From Microbulbifer agarilyticus (lineage in GTDB: Bacteria > Pseudomonadota > Gammaproteobacteria > Pseudomonadales > Cellvibrionaceae), in the NCBI RefSeq assembly GCF_019800665.1, contig NZ_JAHVKO010000004.1, forward strand, positions 620,001 through 684,000: DNA of 64,000 bases, in the 5' to 3' direction. This document shows positions 26,392 through 34,140 of this stretch, one piece after another. Under the pieces are notes generated by a model. The model was not told the origin of the DNA and searched no databases. It was given only the letters and a program-made list of their open reading frames with translations. Position 1 is the first letter of the stretch. Every line of letters starts with the position of its first letter. Both the position numbers and the translations under genes were made by a program.

Positions 26392-26745
26392 TTACTCTTC
26401 ATAAATCGCATAAAACTTCTTAACCGAACCAATGGTTTCCCAGGTTCCTTCAAATCCCGCCGGAATACAGAATGCATCCCCGGCGGTAACCCGCTCACTG
26501 TCCCCGTCGGCATCGGTAATGATCGCCTCGCCATCAATGATGTAGCAGAACTCGTCCTCACTGTAAGTAAGTGACCACTTGCCGGCATCGGAAGACCAGA
26601 TACCACAGAAGAAGTTGTCCTTCTTGTTGGTGAAAAAGTGCTCGGTCCACTGCTGCGGGTTGCCCGCCAGTACCTTCTCCGGTGCCACCACCCCGGACTC
26701 TCTCTCCACCTTACCCTCTGCAACGCGCATCAACTTCGCAGTCAT
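26392..26745 (-). CDS. cupin domain protein
   Basis: This 117-residue protein is a single cupin, a small beta-barrel often binding a metal. The segment ending in SLTYSEDEFCYIIDGEAIITDADG, followed by VTAGDAFCIPAGFEGTWET, matches the cupin_3 (DUF861/EutQ-like) subgroup, which includes ureidoglycolate and EutQ relatives as well as many proteins without known activity. The ATG at 26745 is selected because GGAGGTAGGT precedes it. It stands alone, converging with the deacetylase-like gene and diverging from acs. No function is assigned. Confidence 0.8.
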   Translation of the reverse strand: MTAKLMRVAEGKVERESGVVAPEKVLAGNPQQWTEHFFTNKKDNFFCGIWSSDAGKWSLTYSEDEFCYIIDGEAIITDADGDSERVTAGDAFCIPAGFEGTWETIGSVKKFYAIYEE

Positions 26746-27110
26746 ACCTACCTCCGGCAATATCAAAATGTGATCACTTTTATTGTCGCCATATTTTGCC
26801 TGCTTGCGACAAAAAAGGCACGGGATTCCAGCCAGACGGTGGGAAAGCGCAAAGACGTCAGGCTATGATGAAAGGACAGGATCGGTGACAGCGTTGTCAT
26901 GCAGCCGCCGCCAGTGGTATAACTTGTCGGGATAGCAGCGACTCGAATATCAGTGACACAGTGCCAGCGACACATTTCCAGTGATAGATGGCCGTGCCAC
27001 ACAACGCGCCGGGTATAGCGATTGCCGGGCGTATCGCTGTGATGCCTGCAGCCAACAGGTCTCAATGAATGGGGCCGTGCAGCATCCCGATAATACTAAT
27101 AAGGGAGAAA
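26746..27110. promoter_or_regulatory. divergent control region between the cupin gene and acs
   Basis: No gene is visible in this 365-bp gap. An inverted repeat, TTGTCGC (26783-26789) and GCGACAA (26806-26812), separated by 16 bp, lies about 40 bp upstream of the cupin start and could be an operator. An acs promoter should be here, but I found neither a convincing sigma-70 pair nor a sigma-54 signature. Confidence 0.4.
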
Positions 27111-29051
27111 ATGATGTCTGAAGTGCACACCTACCCGGTGCCCGAAACCTTTGCCGCCAATACCCTCGTCACCAATGACGACTACCAGCGGATGTACCGC
27201 CAGTCCGTAGAGGACCCGCAGGCGTTCTGGTCCCAGCAGGCCAACGACTTCCTGCAGTGGAGCAAGCCGTTCACCAAGGTGGTCGAGGAAGACCTGACCA
27301 AGGGTCACGCGGCCTGGTTTGCCGACGGCGAACTGAATGTTTCCGTTAACTGTATCGACCGCCACCTGCCAACCCGCGCAGCGCAGACCGCATTGATCTG
27401 GGAAGGTGATGATCCGGCCGACAGTAAGAACATCACCTATCAGGAGCTGCACGACAACGTAGGACGCCTGGCCAACCTGCTCAAGGCGCGTGGCGTCAAC
27501 AAGGGTGATCGCGTGTGCATCTACATGCCGATGATCCCGGAAGCGGCCTACGCCATGCTTGCCTGTACCCGTATCGGTGCAGTGCACTCCGTGGTCTTCG
27601 GTGGCTTCTCCCCCGACTCTCTGAAAGACCGTATTCTCGATTCCGACTGCCGCCTGGTGATCACTGCCGACGAAGGCGTGCGCGGTGGCCGCAAGGTGCC
27701 ACTGAAAGCGAATGTGGATAAGGCCCTGGCTAGCTGCCCGGACGTGCATACCGCGGTTGTGGTTAAGCGTACCGGCGCCAATGTGGATTGGGACAGCAAG
27801 CGCGATATCTGGTACGCAGAATCCGTCGCCGAGCAAAGCACCGACTGCGCCCCCGAACCGATGAACGCGGAAGACCCGCTGTTTATCCTGTACACCTCCG
27901 GCTCTACCGGTAAACCCAAGGGCGTACTGCACACCACCGCTGGCTACCTGCTGGCCTCTACCATGACGTTCAAGTACACCTTCGATTACAAAGAAGGCGA
28001 CGTCTTCTGGTGTACCGCAGACGTTGGCTGGATCACCGGCCACAGTTACATCGTCTATGGCCCGCTGTGTGCCGGCGCCATATCACTGATGTTCGAAGGT
28101 GTACCGACCTACCCGGATGCCTCTCGCTGCTGGCAGGTTGTGGAAAAACACAAGGTAAACACCTTCTACACCGCACCCACCGCGATTCGCGCGCTAATGG
28201 GCGCCGGCGACGATTTCGTTACCAAGTGCGACCGCAGCTCGTTGAAACTGCTGGGCACCGTGGGCGAGCCGATCAACCCGGAAGCCTGGGAGTGGTACCA
28301 CAATGTGGTCGGCGAAAATCGCTGCCCGATTGTGGATACCTGGTGGCAGACCGAAACCGGCGCGCACATGATTACCCCGCTGCCCGGCGCAACCGCGATG
28401 AAACCCGGTTCCGCGACACGCCCGTTCTTCGGCGTACAGCCGGCGCTGCTGGATGAGAAAGGCCAGGAAATTGACGGTGAAGGTGAAGGCGCTCTGGTGA
28501 TGAAGGCCAGCTGGCCGAGCATGATCCGCAGTGTCTACGGCGATCACCAGCGCATGATCGACACCTATTTCTCCACCTTCCCCGGCTACTACTTCACCGG
28601 TGACGGCGCGCGCCGCGACGCCGACGGTTACTACTGGATTACCGGCCGTATCGACGATGTACTGAATGTCTCCGGCCACCGTCTGGGCACCGCAGAAATC
28701 GAAAGCGCGATCGTGCTGCACGAAGATACTGCCGAGGCCGCAGTGGTGGGTTATCCACACGACATCAAGGGCCAGGGTATCTACTGCTATGTGACCCTGA
28801 AAAATGGCCGCGAGCCCTCCGAGGAATTGCGCAAGGAACTGATCAACCTGTGTGTGCAGGAGATCGGTCCTATCGCCAAGCCCGACATCATTCAGTGGGC
28901 CCCGGGCCTGCCGAAAACCCGCTCTGGCAAAATCATGCGCCGCATCTTGCGCAAGATCGCCTGCAACGAGTTGGATTCTCTGGGTGACACCTCCACACTT
29001 GCCGATCCTTCTGTGGTTGATGAGCTGGTGGATCATCGCGCGAACAAGTAA
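27111..29051 (+). CDS. acs: acetyl-CoA synthetase
   Basis: Acs activates acetate to acetyl-CoA through acetyl-AMP. The 646-residue length is standard. The P-loop-like motif [11 protein letters not shown], the WWQTETG core and the hinge and C-terminal motif [11 protein letters not shown] are all present. The lysine in SGKIMRR is the residue that Pat-type acetyltransferases acetylate to switch the enzyme off and that deacetylases restore. Two adjacent ATG codons follow AAGGGAGAAA; either may be used. The CoA-transferase/GNAT and deacetylase-like genes upstream make acetylation control a reasonable local theme. Confidence 0.97.
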   Translation: MMSEVHTYPVPETFAANTLVTNDDYQRMYRQSVEDPQAFWSQQANDFLQWSKPFTKVVEEDLTKGHAAWFADGELNVSVNCIDRHLPTRAAQTALIWEGDDPADSKNITYQELHDNVGRLANLLKARGVNKGDRVCIYMPMIPEAAYAMLACTRIGAVHSVVFGGFSPDSLKDRILDSDCRLVITADEGVRGGRKVPLKANVDKALASCPDVHTAVVVKRTGANVDWDSKRDIWYAESVAEQSTDCAPEPMNAEDPLFILYTSGSTGKPKGVLHTTAGYLLASTMTFKYTFDYKEGDVFWCTADVGWITGHSYIVYGPLCAGAISLMFEGVPTYPDASRCWQVVEKHKVNTFYTAPTAIRALMGAGDDFVTKCDRSSLKLLGTVGEPINPEAWEWYHNVVGENRCPIVDTWWQTETGAHMITPLPGATAMKPGSATRPFFGVQPALLDEKGQEIDGEGEGALVMKASWPSMIRSVYGDHQRMIDTYFSTFPGYYFTGDGARRDADGYYWITGRIDDVLNVSGHRLGTAEIESAIVLHEDTAEAAVVGYPHDIKGQGIYCYVTLKNGREPSEELRKELINLCVQEIGPIAKPDIIQWAPGLPKTRSGKIMRRILRKIACNELDSLGDTSTLADPSVVDELVDHRANK

Positions 29052-29088
29052 TTACGTTCCTCCGTCCCTGGACGTTCTATTGGGCGTC

Positions 29089-29208
29089 CGGTGGGGAAAA
29101 GCGCTGGGGGCGGGTTTTCAGGACCGCTGTAAACCCATCCCTGGGCGCTGCGGCGCAAACCTCCTGTTTGCGACGCTCCTGAAAACCCGCCCCCAGCACT
29201 TTCCCTTC
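29089..29208 (+). repeat. 119-bp-family palindrome, copy 5 (forward)
   Basis: The outer stem runs from 29094 to 29205 and contains a one-base bulge. Hairpin A is CCC-ATCCCT-GGG; hairpin B is CGCAAAC-CTCCT-GTTTGCG (29154-29172). The left end is degraded relative to TGGCGG; the right end keeps CCTTC. It lies just after acs and faces copy 6. Confidence 0.88.
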
Positions 29209-29268
29209 CATTCCCGCTGCCGCGTGCAAGTTTTACCGGGTCACAAGTGAAATATATTCGCTAAATGC

Positions 29269-29387
29269 GAAGGTGGAGTGCCGGGTATCGCTTTTCGAAA
29301 GCGTCGGCGACAGGGATGTCGCCGACGCAGCGTACAGGGACGTATTCACAGCGGTTTCGAAAAGCGATACCCGGTACTTCACCGCCA
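29269..29387 (-). repeat. 119-bp-family palindrome, copy 6 (reverse)
   Basis: Outer arms 29272-29300 and 29355-29383 pair at 27 of 29 positions. Hairpin B is GTCGGCGAC-AGGGAT-GTCGCCGAC (29303-29326); hairpin A is GTAC-AGGGAC-GTAT. The conserved CAGGA next to the junction is replaced by CGAAA, with the matching change on the other arm. Confidence 0.9.
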
Positions 29388-29508
29388 GAGGGCGCCAACA
29401 ATACGAGCCCCGAGCTGGGTCGTCTTGCTCTGAGCCAAGACAAAATCGACATCCAGTGATTTAATGAATTAAAGGATTTGAATATTTCCCTGTAGCAACG
29501 GAGGCCAC

Positions 29509-30360
29509 ATGCAGAATATTCTCGTCATCCTCGACAAGCCCAAGCATGAACAGATAGCCTTGGAGCGGGCACTGGAGCTGGCGGAAAAGTCGGGCGCGAA
29601 GCTGCATCTGGTGAGCTTTGTCTACGAGCCCGTGGTCTCCATTCCTCTGCTGTCCGGTTCCGTGCTGAACGTCAGCGACCAGATTCAAAATGAGCGCAAA
29701 AAATGGCTGCAAGAACTGCAGAGCGAGCACTCACTTCCTGCGGGCTCCACCGCCGAAGTCATCTGGCACCACGATATCCCCTACTGGACCCTCGACTATC
29801 TCGCCGCCAATGACTGCGACCTGGTGGTAAAAACCGCACAAAAACAATTCGGCCGTGGCGGCTTCGGCTCCATTGACTGGCGCATGATCGAGTCGGTTCC
29901 CGCGCCCCTGTGGCTCGCAGTGAGTACCCACTGGGTGAAGCGCGATCGCATCGTTGGCGCCCTGGATCCCGCCATCGACAACCCTCTGCATGTGGAATTA
30001 AACCAACGCGTACTCGCCGTGGGTGGTACATTGAGCGCGCTAGTCGGGGCCGACCTGGAAGCCGTAGCCTGTGTGCCTACGCCCGATGAAGTGGCGGACC
30101 TGGATGAATTCCGCGAGCAGGCCGGTGCCCTGTTGTCAGCTATAGATACGGTTATTGCCGACAGCGGGGTAGAATGTAAAAAAACGCACTTTGTCACCGG
30201 CAAGCCCGCGGTCGAAGTAAACCGTGTCGTGGACCGCAATAAAGCGCGCGCAATACTTGTGGGGCGTGGTGTGCGCAAGGGGCCAAAAGGCTTCTTGCTG
30301 GGTAATACCGCCGAGCGTATCCTCGGCCGTGCCAACACCGATGTGCTGATTGTGCCCTGA
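29509..30360 (+). CDS. tandem universal stress protein (UspE-like)
   Basis: This 283-residue protein contains two universal-stress-protein domains, about 1-140 and 150-283, as in UspE. The second domain ends with the ATP-binding pattern GRGVRKGPKGFLLGN, consistent with G-x2-G-x9-G-[ST]-N; the first domain lacks a complete version, as is common in tandem forms. Such proteins bind nucleotides and help cells survive starvation or oxidative stress. GGAGGCCAC precedes the ATG. It is monocistronic or the head of the unit with the YciI-like gene 43 bp downstream. Confidence 0.88.
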   Translation: MQNILVILDKPKHEQIALERALELAEKSGAKLHLVSFVYEPVVSIPLLSGSVLNVSDQIQNERKKWLQELQSEHSLPAGSTAEVIWHHDIPYWTLDYLAANDCDLVVKTAQKQFGRGGFGSIDWRMIESVPAPLWLAVSTHWVKRDRIVGALDPAIDNPLHVELNQRVLAVGGTLSALVGADLEAVACVPTPDEVADLDEFREQAGALLSAIDTVIADSGVECKKTHFVTGKPAVEVNRVVDRNKARAILVGRGVRKGPKGFLLGNTAERILGRANTDVLIVP

Positions 30361-30403
30361 CCATTTTTGCCCCAAGACCCGATAAAAAATAATAAGTAAT
30401 AAC

Positions 30404-30880
30404 ATGATGAAACTACGCAACTGGATAATTCCGACTCTCACGGCCGTGCTGCTATCGACTGGTGCCGCGGCGGAGGAGTCCGTCGACAAAAAGCCCACCT
30501 ACGACCCCCAGTTGGCATCGGAGCTCGGTGCCGATAAATATGGAATGCACAAATATGTGCTGGCACTGTTAAAGGCTGGCCCGAATCGCGATCAGGACGA
30601 AGCTACCGCGGCGGAGCTGCAACGTGCGCACATGGCAAATATCCAGCGTCTGGCGAGCGAGGGCGTGCTGGTGCTGGCCGGCCCATTTCTTGATGGCGGT
30701 GCATTGCGCGGAATTTATGTATTTGATGTGGATACGGTAGAAGAAGCGCGCAAATTGACCGAGACAGATCCGGCAATACAGGCCGGTCGCCTGGTGATGG
30801 AACTGCACCCCTGGTATGGTTCCGCGGCACTGAAAGCCGTTAATGATTTGCATGGCAAGCTGTCTCAGCAAACGCCGTAA
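30404..30880 (+). CDS. exported YciI-like protein
   Basis: This 158-residue protein has a signal peptide (about residues 1-24, ending AAA) and then a YciI-type domain, a dimeric alpha/beta-barrel related to ABM proteins. The region KYVLALLKAGPNR ... AHMANIQRLASEGVLVLAGPF contains the conserved His and Asp positions usual in the family. Most YciI proteins are cytoplasmic, so export is unusual. The function is unknown. The ribosome site in front of ATGATG is weak. Confidence 0.7.
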   Translation: MMKLRNWIIPTLTAVLLSTGAAAEESVDKKPTYDPQLASELGADKYGMHKYVLALLKAGPNRDQDEATAAELQRAHMANIQRLASEGVLVLAGPFLDGGALRGIYVFDVDTVEEARKLTETDPAIQAGRLVMELHPWYGSAALKAVNDLHGKLSQQTP

Positions 30881-30911
30881 TTGTCCCACCTAAAGCAGTC
30901 AGAGCACTTCC

Positions 30912-31328
30912 GTGAACGAACAGCAGTACCTGTGTGACCACTATCGTTTTAACGCCGAACAGCGTTTAAAAGCCTTTAACTTTTTTGTGGTGCTTTCCAT
31001 GTTTGCCGATGGCGGTATTTTTACCGCCGTGGAAAAAGGCTTTCATCCGCTCATCCTGGTGCTGCTGGGCGGATTTGTGGTGATTGTATCTGCCGTATTC
31101 TGGGTGATGGATATGCGCAGTCGCCAGCTGTTGAACCTGACGGTACCCGGCTTACGCGCCATCGAAGCGCAACTGCCAGAGCCGGCACGAATTTTCACCC
31201 GTGACCTGAATAACCAGGGCCGCTGCATTCGCTACACCTTCGCTATCCGTGCGCTGATCCTTGGGCAGTTTATTTGCGGCACTGCTGTGGTGGTCTACGG
31301 AATGCTCGCCTGTTTCGGCGTCATTTGA
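30912..31328 (+). CDS. small membrane protein of unknown function
   Basis: I do not recognise this 138-residue protein. It shows a soluble N-terminus (residues 1-20), three likely membrane segments at about 22-40, 47-66 and 110-135, and a basic or amphipathic middle part with FTRDLNNQGRCIRYTF. The start is GTG at 30912. It follows the YciI-like gene by 31 bp in the same direction. No domain-based role can be given. Confidence 0.6.
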   Translation: MNEQQYLCDHYRFNAEQRLKAFNFFVVLSMFADGGIFTAVEKGFHPLILVLLGGFVVIVSAVFWVMDMRSRQLLNLTVPGLRAIEAQLPEPARIFTRDLNNQGRCIRYTFAIRALILGQFICGTAVVVYGMLACFGVI

Positions 31329-31483
31329 AACGTCCCTCCCTCAATCGTATCTCAGCTCCAGCCTGACTTCTTCCTGCCCGTTTCTTAACGGGCACTGCCA
31401 TCGCCGCGTGTGCGGGATCTTTTCCCTATGCGCTATCTATACTCATCTCCCCAAACAAAAAGATTCTCTAGCGGGAGGCCTCC

Positions 31484-31873
31484 ATGCTCGACCATATCGG
31501 TTTGACTGTGCACGACTACGAGCGCAGCAAGGCATTTTACCTGGCGGCGCTGGCGCCTCTGGGATACGAGCTGGCCATGGAAATGGGCAACTGGGCCGGA
31601 TTTGGTTGGGGTGGTAAGCCGCAGTTACTAATCAAAGGTGGCTCGACCACGACACCCGCAGTGAACATCGCCTTTAGCGCCGAAGACCGGGAAACCGTGC
31701 ACGCCTTCTATCAAACTGCGCTGAAGGCTGGTGCTGCAGATGACAGTAGCGAAGACGGTGGCGCGCCACGTCTGCGTCCGGAATACCACGCGGATTACTT
31801 CAGTGCCTATGTGCGCGATCCGGATGGACACCAAGTAGAGGTGGTGTGTCATATCCCCGAAGATGCCTTTTGA
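31484..31873 (+). CDS. VOC family (glyoxalase/dioxygenase-fold) protein
   Basis: This 129-residue protein is a VOC-superfamily member made of paired beta-alpha-beta units. It opens with MLDHIGLTVHDYERSKAFY, which contains the first metal-ligand His, and closes with YVRDPDGHQVEVVC, which contains the usual C-terminal Glu ligand. Members isomerise, cleave or sequester small molecules, including glyoxalase I and fosfomycin-resistance proteins, but this short form is not assignable. GGGAGGCCTCC gives it a strong ribosome site. It lies 16 bp before the DUF389 gene. Confidence 0.85.
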   Translation: MLDHIGLTVHDYERSKAFYLAALAPLGYELAMEMGNWAGFGWGGKPQLLIKGGSTTTPAVNIAFSAEDRETVHAFYQTALKAGAADDSSEDGGAPRLRPEYHADYFSAYVRDPDGHQVEVVCHIPEDAF

Positions 31874-31889
31874 GCGGGTTTGACTTGCC

Positions 31890-32876
31890 GTGAAACTGCT
31901 TGCCATTCTCACCGACCCGCGCGATACCGACCGTGTCGCGGCTATTGCCGAAGCGCGCAAGGCCGAGGAGTTTCGCATCGAGGGGCCGGTGCAGAGCGGG
32001 CACCAGGCCATGCGGCTACTCACCAGCGACGACAAGGTACAGGTGTTTCTCGACGATCTCGCGCCGCTGGTGGATGGCGTGGCCGGAGCGCGCGTGCTGG
32101 TTATTCCGGTGGAGCTGTCGCTGCCCAAGCCCAGCGATGCGCAGCGCAAGAAGGAAGACACCGCCCTGGCAGCGCGCGAGGCGCTGTACGCCAGTGCGGA
32201 AAAGAGTGCCCGACTGGATCGGGATTACGTGATCCTGGTGGTGCTTTCCACCCTGGTTGCCGCCATCGGCCTGCTGGAAAACAATGTTGCCGCGGTCATC
32301 GGCGCCATGGTGATCGCGCCGTTGCTGGGGCCCAATATGGCGTTTGGCCTGGGCACCGCGCTGGCGGACACGGCGTTGATGCGCAGCGCGTTGAAAACAC
32401 TGGTGGTAGGCCTCTCGGTGGCCGTGGGCCTGTCGGTGGTGATTGGCCTGATCTGGCCCTGGGGGGCGCTCAGCAACGAGCTATTGTCACGCACCTATGT
32501 GGGGTGGGACTCGGTGGTGCTGGCGCTGGCGTCCGGTGCCGCCGCCGCACTGTCGATGACCTCCGGGTTATCCAGCGTTTTGGTCGGGGTGATGGTGGCC
32601 GTCGCACTGCTGCCGCCGGCAGCCACCTTCGGCATGATGCTGGGCTCCGGCAAGTGGCAGCTGGCCCTGGGTGCCGGCCTGTTGTTGGCGGTGAATATCG
32701 TGTGCGTCAATCTTGCGTGTAAGTTGGTGTTCTTGATGAAGGGGATTGAGCCGCGTACCTGGTGGCAGAAGAAGTCTGCCAACAAAGCCATGAAGATCTA
32801 CATCGCCGTGTGGGTGTGCACCCTGCTGTTATTGATGGCGGCCATCTACCTGCGCGATCAGTTTAATCTGCAATAG
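31890..32876 (+). CDS. DUF389 / TIGR00341 family membrane protein
   Basis: This 328-residue inner-membrane protein belongs to the TIGR00341/DUF389 family of unknown function. Residues 1 to about 105 form a soluble N-terminal domain with a ferredoxin-like pattern. Then come about six membrane helices beginning at VILVVLSTLVAAIGLLEN and including IGAMVIAPLLGPNMAFGLG, the most conserved part of the family. The start is GTG, closely following the VOC gene, so the two are probably co-transcribed. A transport role is often suspected for the family but is not shown. Confidence 0.85.
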   Translation: MKLLAILTDPRDTDRVAAIAEARKAEEFRIEGPVQSGHQAMRLLTSDDKVQVFLDDLAPLVDGVAGARVLVIPVELSLPKPSDAQRKKEDTALAAREALYASAEKSARLDRDYVILVVLSTLVAAIGLLENNVAAVIGAMVIAPLLGPNMAFGLGTALADTALMRSALKTLVVGLSVAVGLSVVIGLIWPWGALSNELLSRTYVGWDSVVLALASGAAAALSMTSGLSSVLVGVMVAVALLPPAATFGMMLGSGKWQLALGAGLLLAVNIVCVNLACKLVFLMKGIEPRTWWQKKSANKAMKIYIAVWVCTLLLLMAAIYLRDQFNLQ

Positions 32877-33234
32877 CCTTCCCCATGCCCCGCACTCCTC
32901 GCACTCACCGGAACTAGCGCTACAGGGTCTTCTGAGCTCCGGTGTCGCGGCCCCAAACACCAACAGTCTCTCTGTAGACGACGGCCAATACGCGACCGGT
33001 ATGGCCTTAGGAGTGTCGAGTTTTGCTTGTAGGTAAGCCGCCTTAGGATGGCTTTGGAGGTGAAAACCGTAAAGTAGGATGTAATTGCGATAAATAATTA
33101 AAATTTAATATGTGAAGGCTGGATTTTGAAAATTTGGTGGATATAATCGCCGTCGTCACCAAAAGTGACCAAATAATGTTCAGTTCTCGCCTGTGGGGGC
33201 CACAAGCCCGCCGCGGTTCAGGTCAAGTATCACT
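32877..33234. promoter_or_regulatory. hairpin-rich intergenic region upstream of the alaE-like gene
   Basis: This 358-bp gap has no gene. It contains inverted repeats: CACCGGA/TCCGGTG (32906-32912 and 32938-32944), GGCCAATAC/GTATGGCC near 32985-33006 and AAGCC/GGCTT near 33035-33055. A TATAAT hexamer at 33142-33147 is flanked by TTTGGT (33133-33138) and ACCAAA (33158-33163), and GTCAC-5 bp-GTGAC (33155-33169) follows. This looks like a regulated promoter for the downstream gene, but no good -35 box is evident. Confidence 0.4.
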
Positions 33235-33831
33235 ATGTCGCCCCAGTCTCTATCGCAGGCAACCGAAGCCATTCCTGTGTCTCCGCCCGTTATGGTGCTG
33301 GAGGACGAGCAGCCGGTTGAAACTACCCAGTCTACAAATTCGCAGGTCAACGAGCGCCGCAACCGTCGCACGCGCTGGAATGAGTGGCTGCTGGACGTGT
33401 TCGCCATGAACAGCTTTTCCTGGGCAATCGCCATTCCCATCGAGCTGTTGCTGGCGGGGATGAGCTGGAGTGAACACCTGAAAATTCGCCTGCTGGCGGT
33501 GGTGTTTAACTCGGTGATCGCGCGTCCGTTCAGTATGTACCGCGCTTGGATCGTAAAACGCTTTGGTCGCGGCGGCGCCCTGCATAATTACGCAGTGGAT
33601 ACATTTGTGTTTCTGAGTTTTCAGCTACCGCTGTACACCGTCAATATGATGCTCGGTGGCGCGTCTATGGCAGAGATCGCCACTGCCTGTATTACCTTCG
33701 CCATGATCGCCGGCGTTCTTGGGCGTCCGTACGGAATCTATCTGGATTTCCTGCGCCGTGTTTGGGCGCGGCGCAGCGCGGGGACGCATGTCACGGATGA
33801 CATGGATACCGCCACCTGTGGCGTTAAGTAG
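33235..33831 (+). CDS. alaE: L-alanine exporter AlaE-like membrane protein
   Basis: The last 150 or so residues of this 198-residue protein align well with E. coli AlaE, which exports L-alanine across the inner membrane. Shared points are the four-helix pattern, DVFAMNSFSWAIAIPIELLLAGMSW near the start and RPFSMYRAWIVKRFGR in the loop, with GRPYGIYLDFLRRV near the end. The N-terminus has about 50 extra hydrophilic residues not found in E. coli AlaE. An in-frame GTG at 33193 is possible but has no better ribosome site. The gene is alone. Confidence 0.8.
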   Translation: MSPQSLSQATEAIPVSPPVMVLEDEQPVETTQSTNSQVNERRNRRTRWNEWLLDVFAMNSFSWAIAIPIELLLAGMSWSEHLKIRLLAVVFNSVIARPFSMYRAWIVKRFGRGGALHNYAVDTFVFLSFQLPLYTVNMMLGGASMAEIATACITFAMIAGVLGRPYGIYLDFLRRVWARRSAGTHVTDDMDTATCGVK

Positions 33832-34140
33832 CTGTAATCGCGTGAAGTTGACTTGCCCGGGCGGGTGACTTCCAATGCGCCTGGCAAGATTTCCGGCACG
33901 TTCGGGAATATTGGCGTAAAATTGACTTAAGTGGGACGCTTGTTTGGTGTAAAACACCGCTAAGCGAATTGCTCCACTGAGCCTATGGACGTAGGAATAG
34001 CGTCCAAGAATTCGCAGCAGGATGCGAAATATCCGCCGGGGTGTAAATACCGGCGCACACAAAACCCTCTAATAAGTGCCCCGTTAACGGGTATACAACG
34101 TGGGTTTTGATCGGGTTGCAGGATTAACCCGTACGTACCA
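33832..34140. other. intergenic region upstream of the HisKA-receiver gene
   Basis: No gene is supported in this 309-bp stretch. It contains small inverted repeats, for example GGTGT-AAA-ACACC (33946-33958), a TGGACG/CGTCCA pair near 33983-34003 and TTCGCA-6 bp-TGCGAA near 34011-34028, so the leader of the next gene may be structured. No known riboswitch was recognised. Confidence 0.35.

Noticed and set aside
26768-26780. TGTGATCACT as a CRP site upstream of acs
   Set aside because: The TGTGA and TCACT halves touch each other, whereas CRP needs a 6-bp spacer.
26930-27060. Sigma-54 promoter for acs
   Set aside because: GGC/GC-like doublets occur (for example TGGCCGTGCCAC), but the required TTGC element is not at the right distance.
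33920-33960. Cyclic-di-GMP (GEMM) riboswitch
   Set aside because: AGTGGGACGC resembles part of the consensus, but the following AAAGCC and the other conserved strand are missing.
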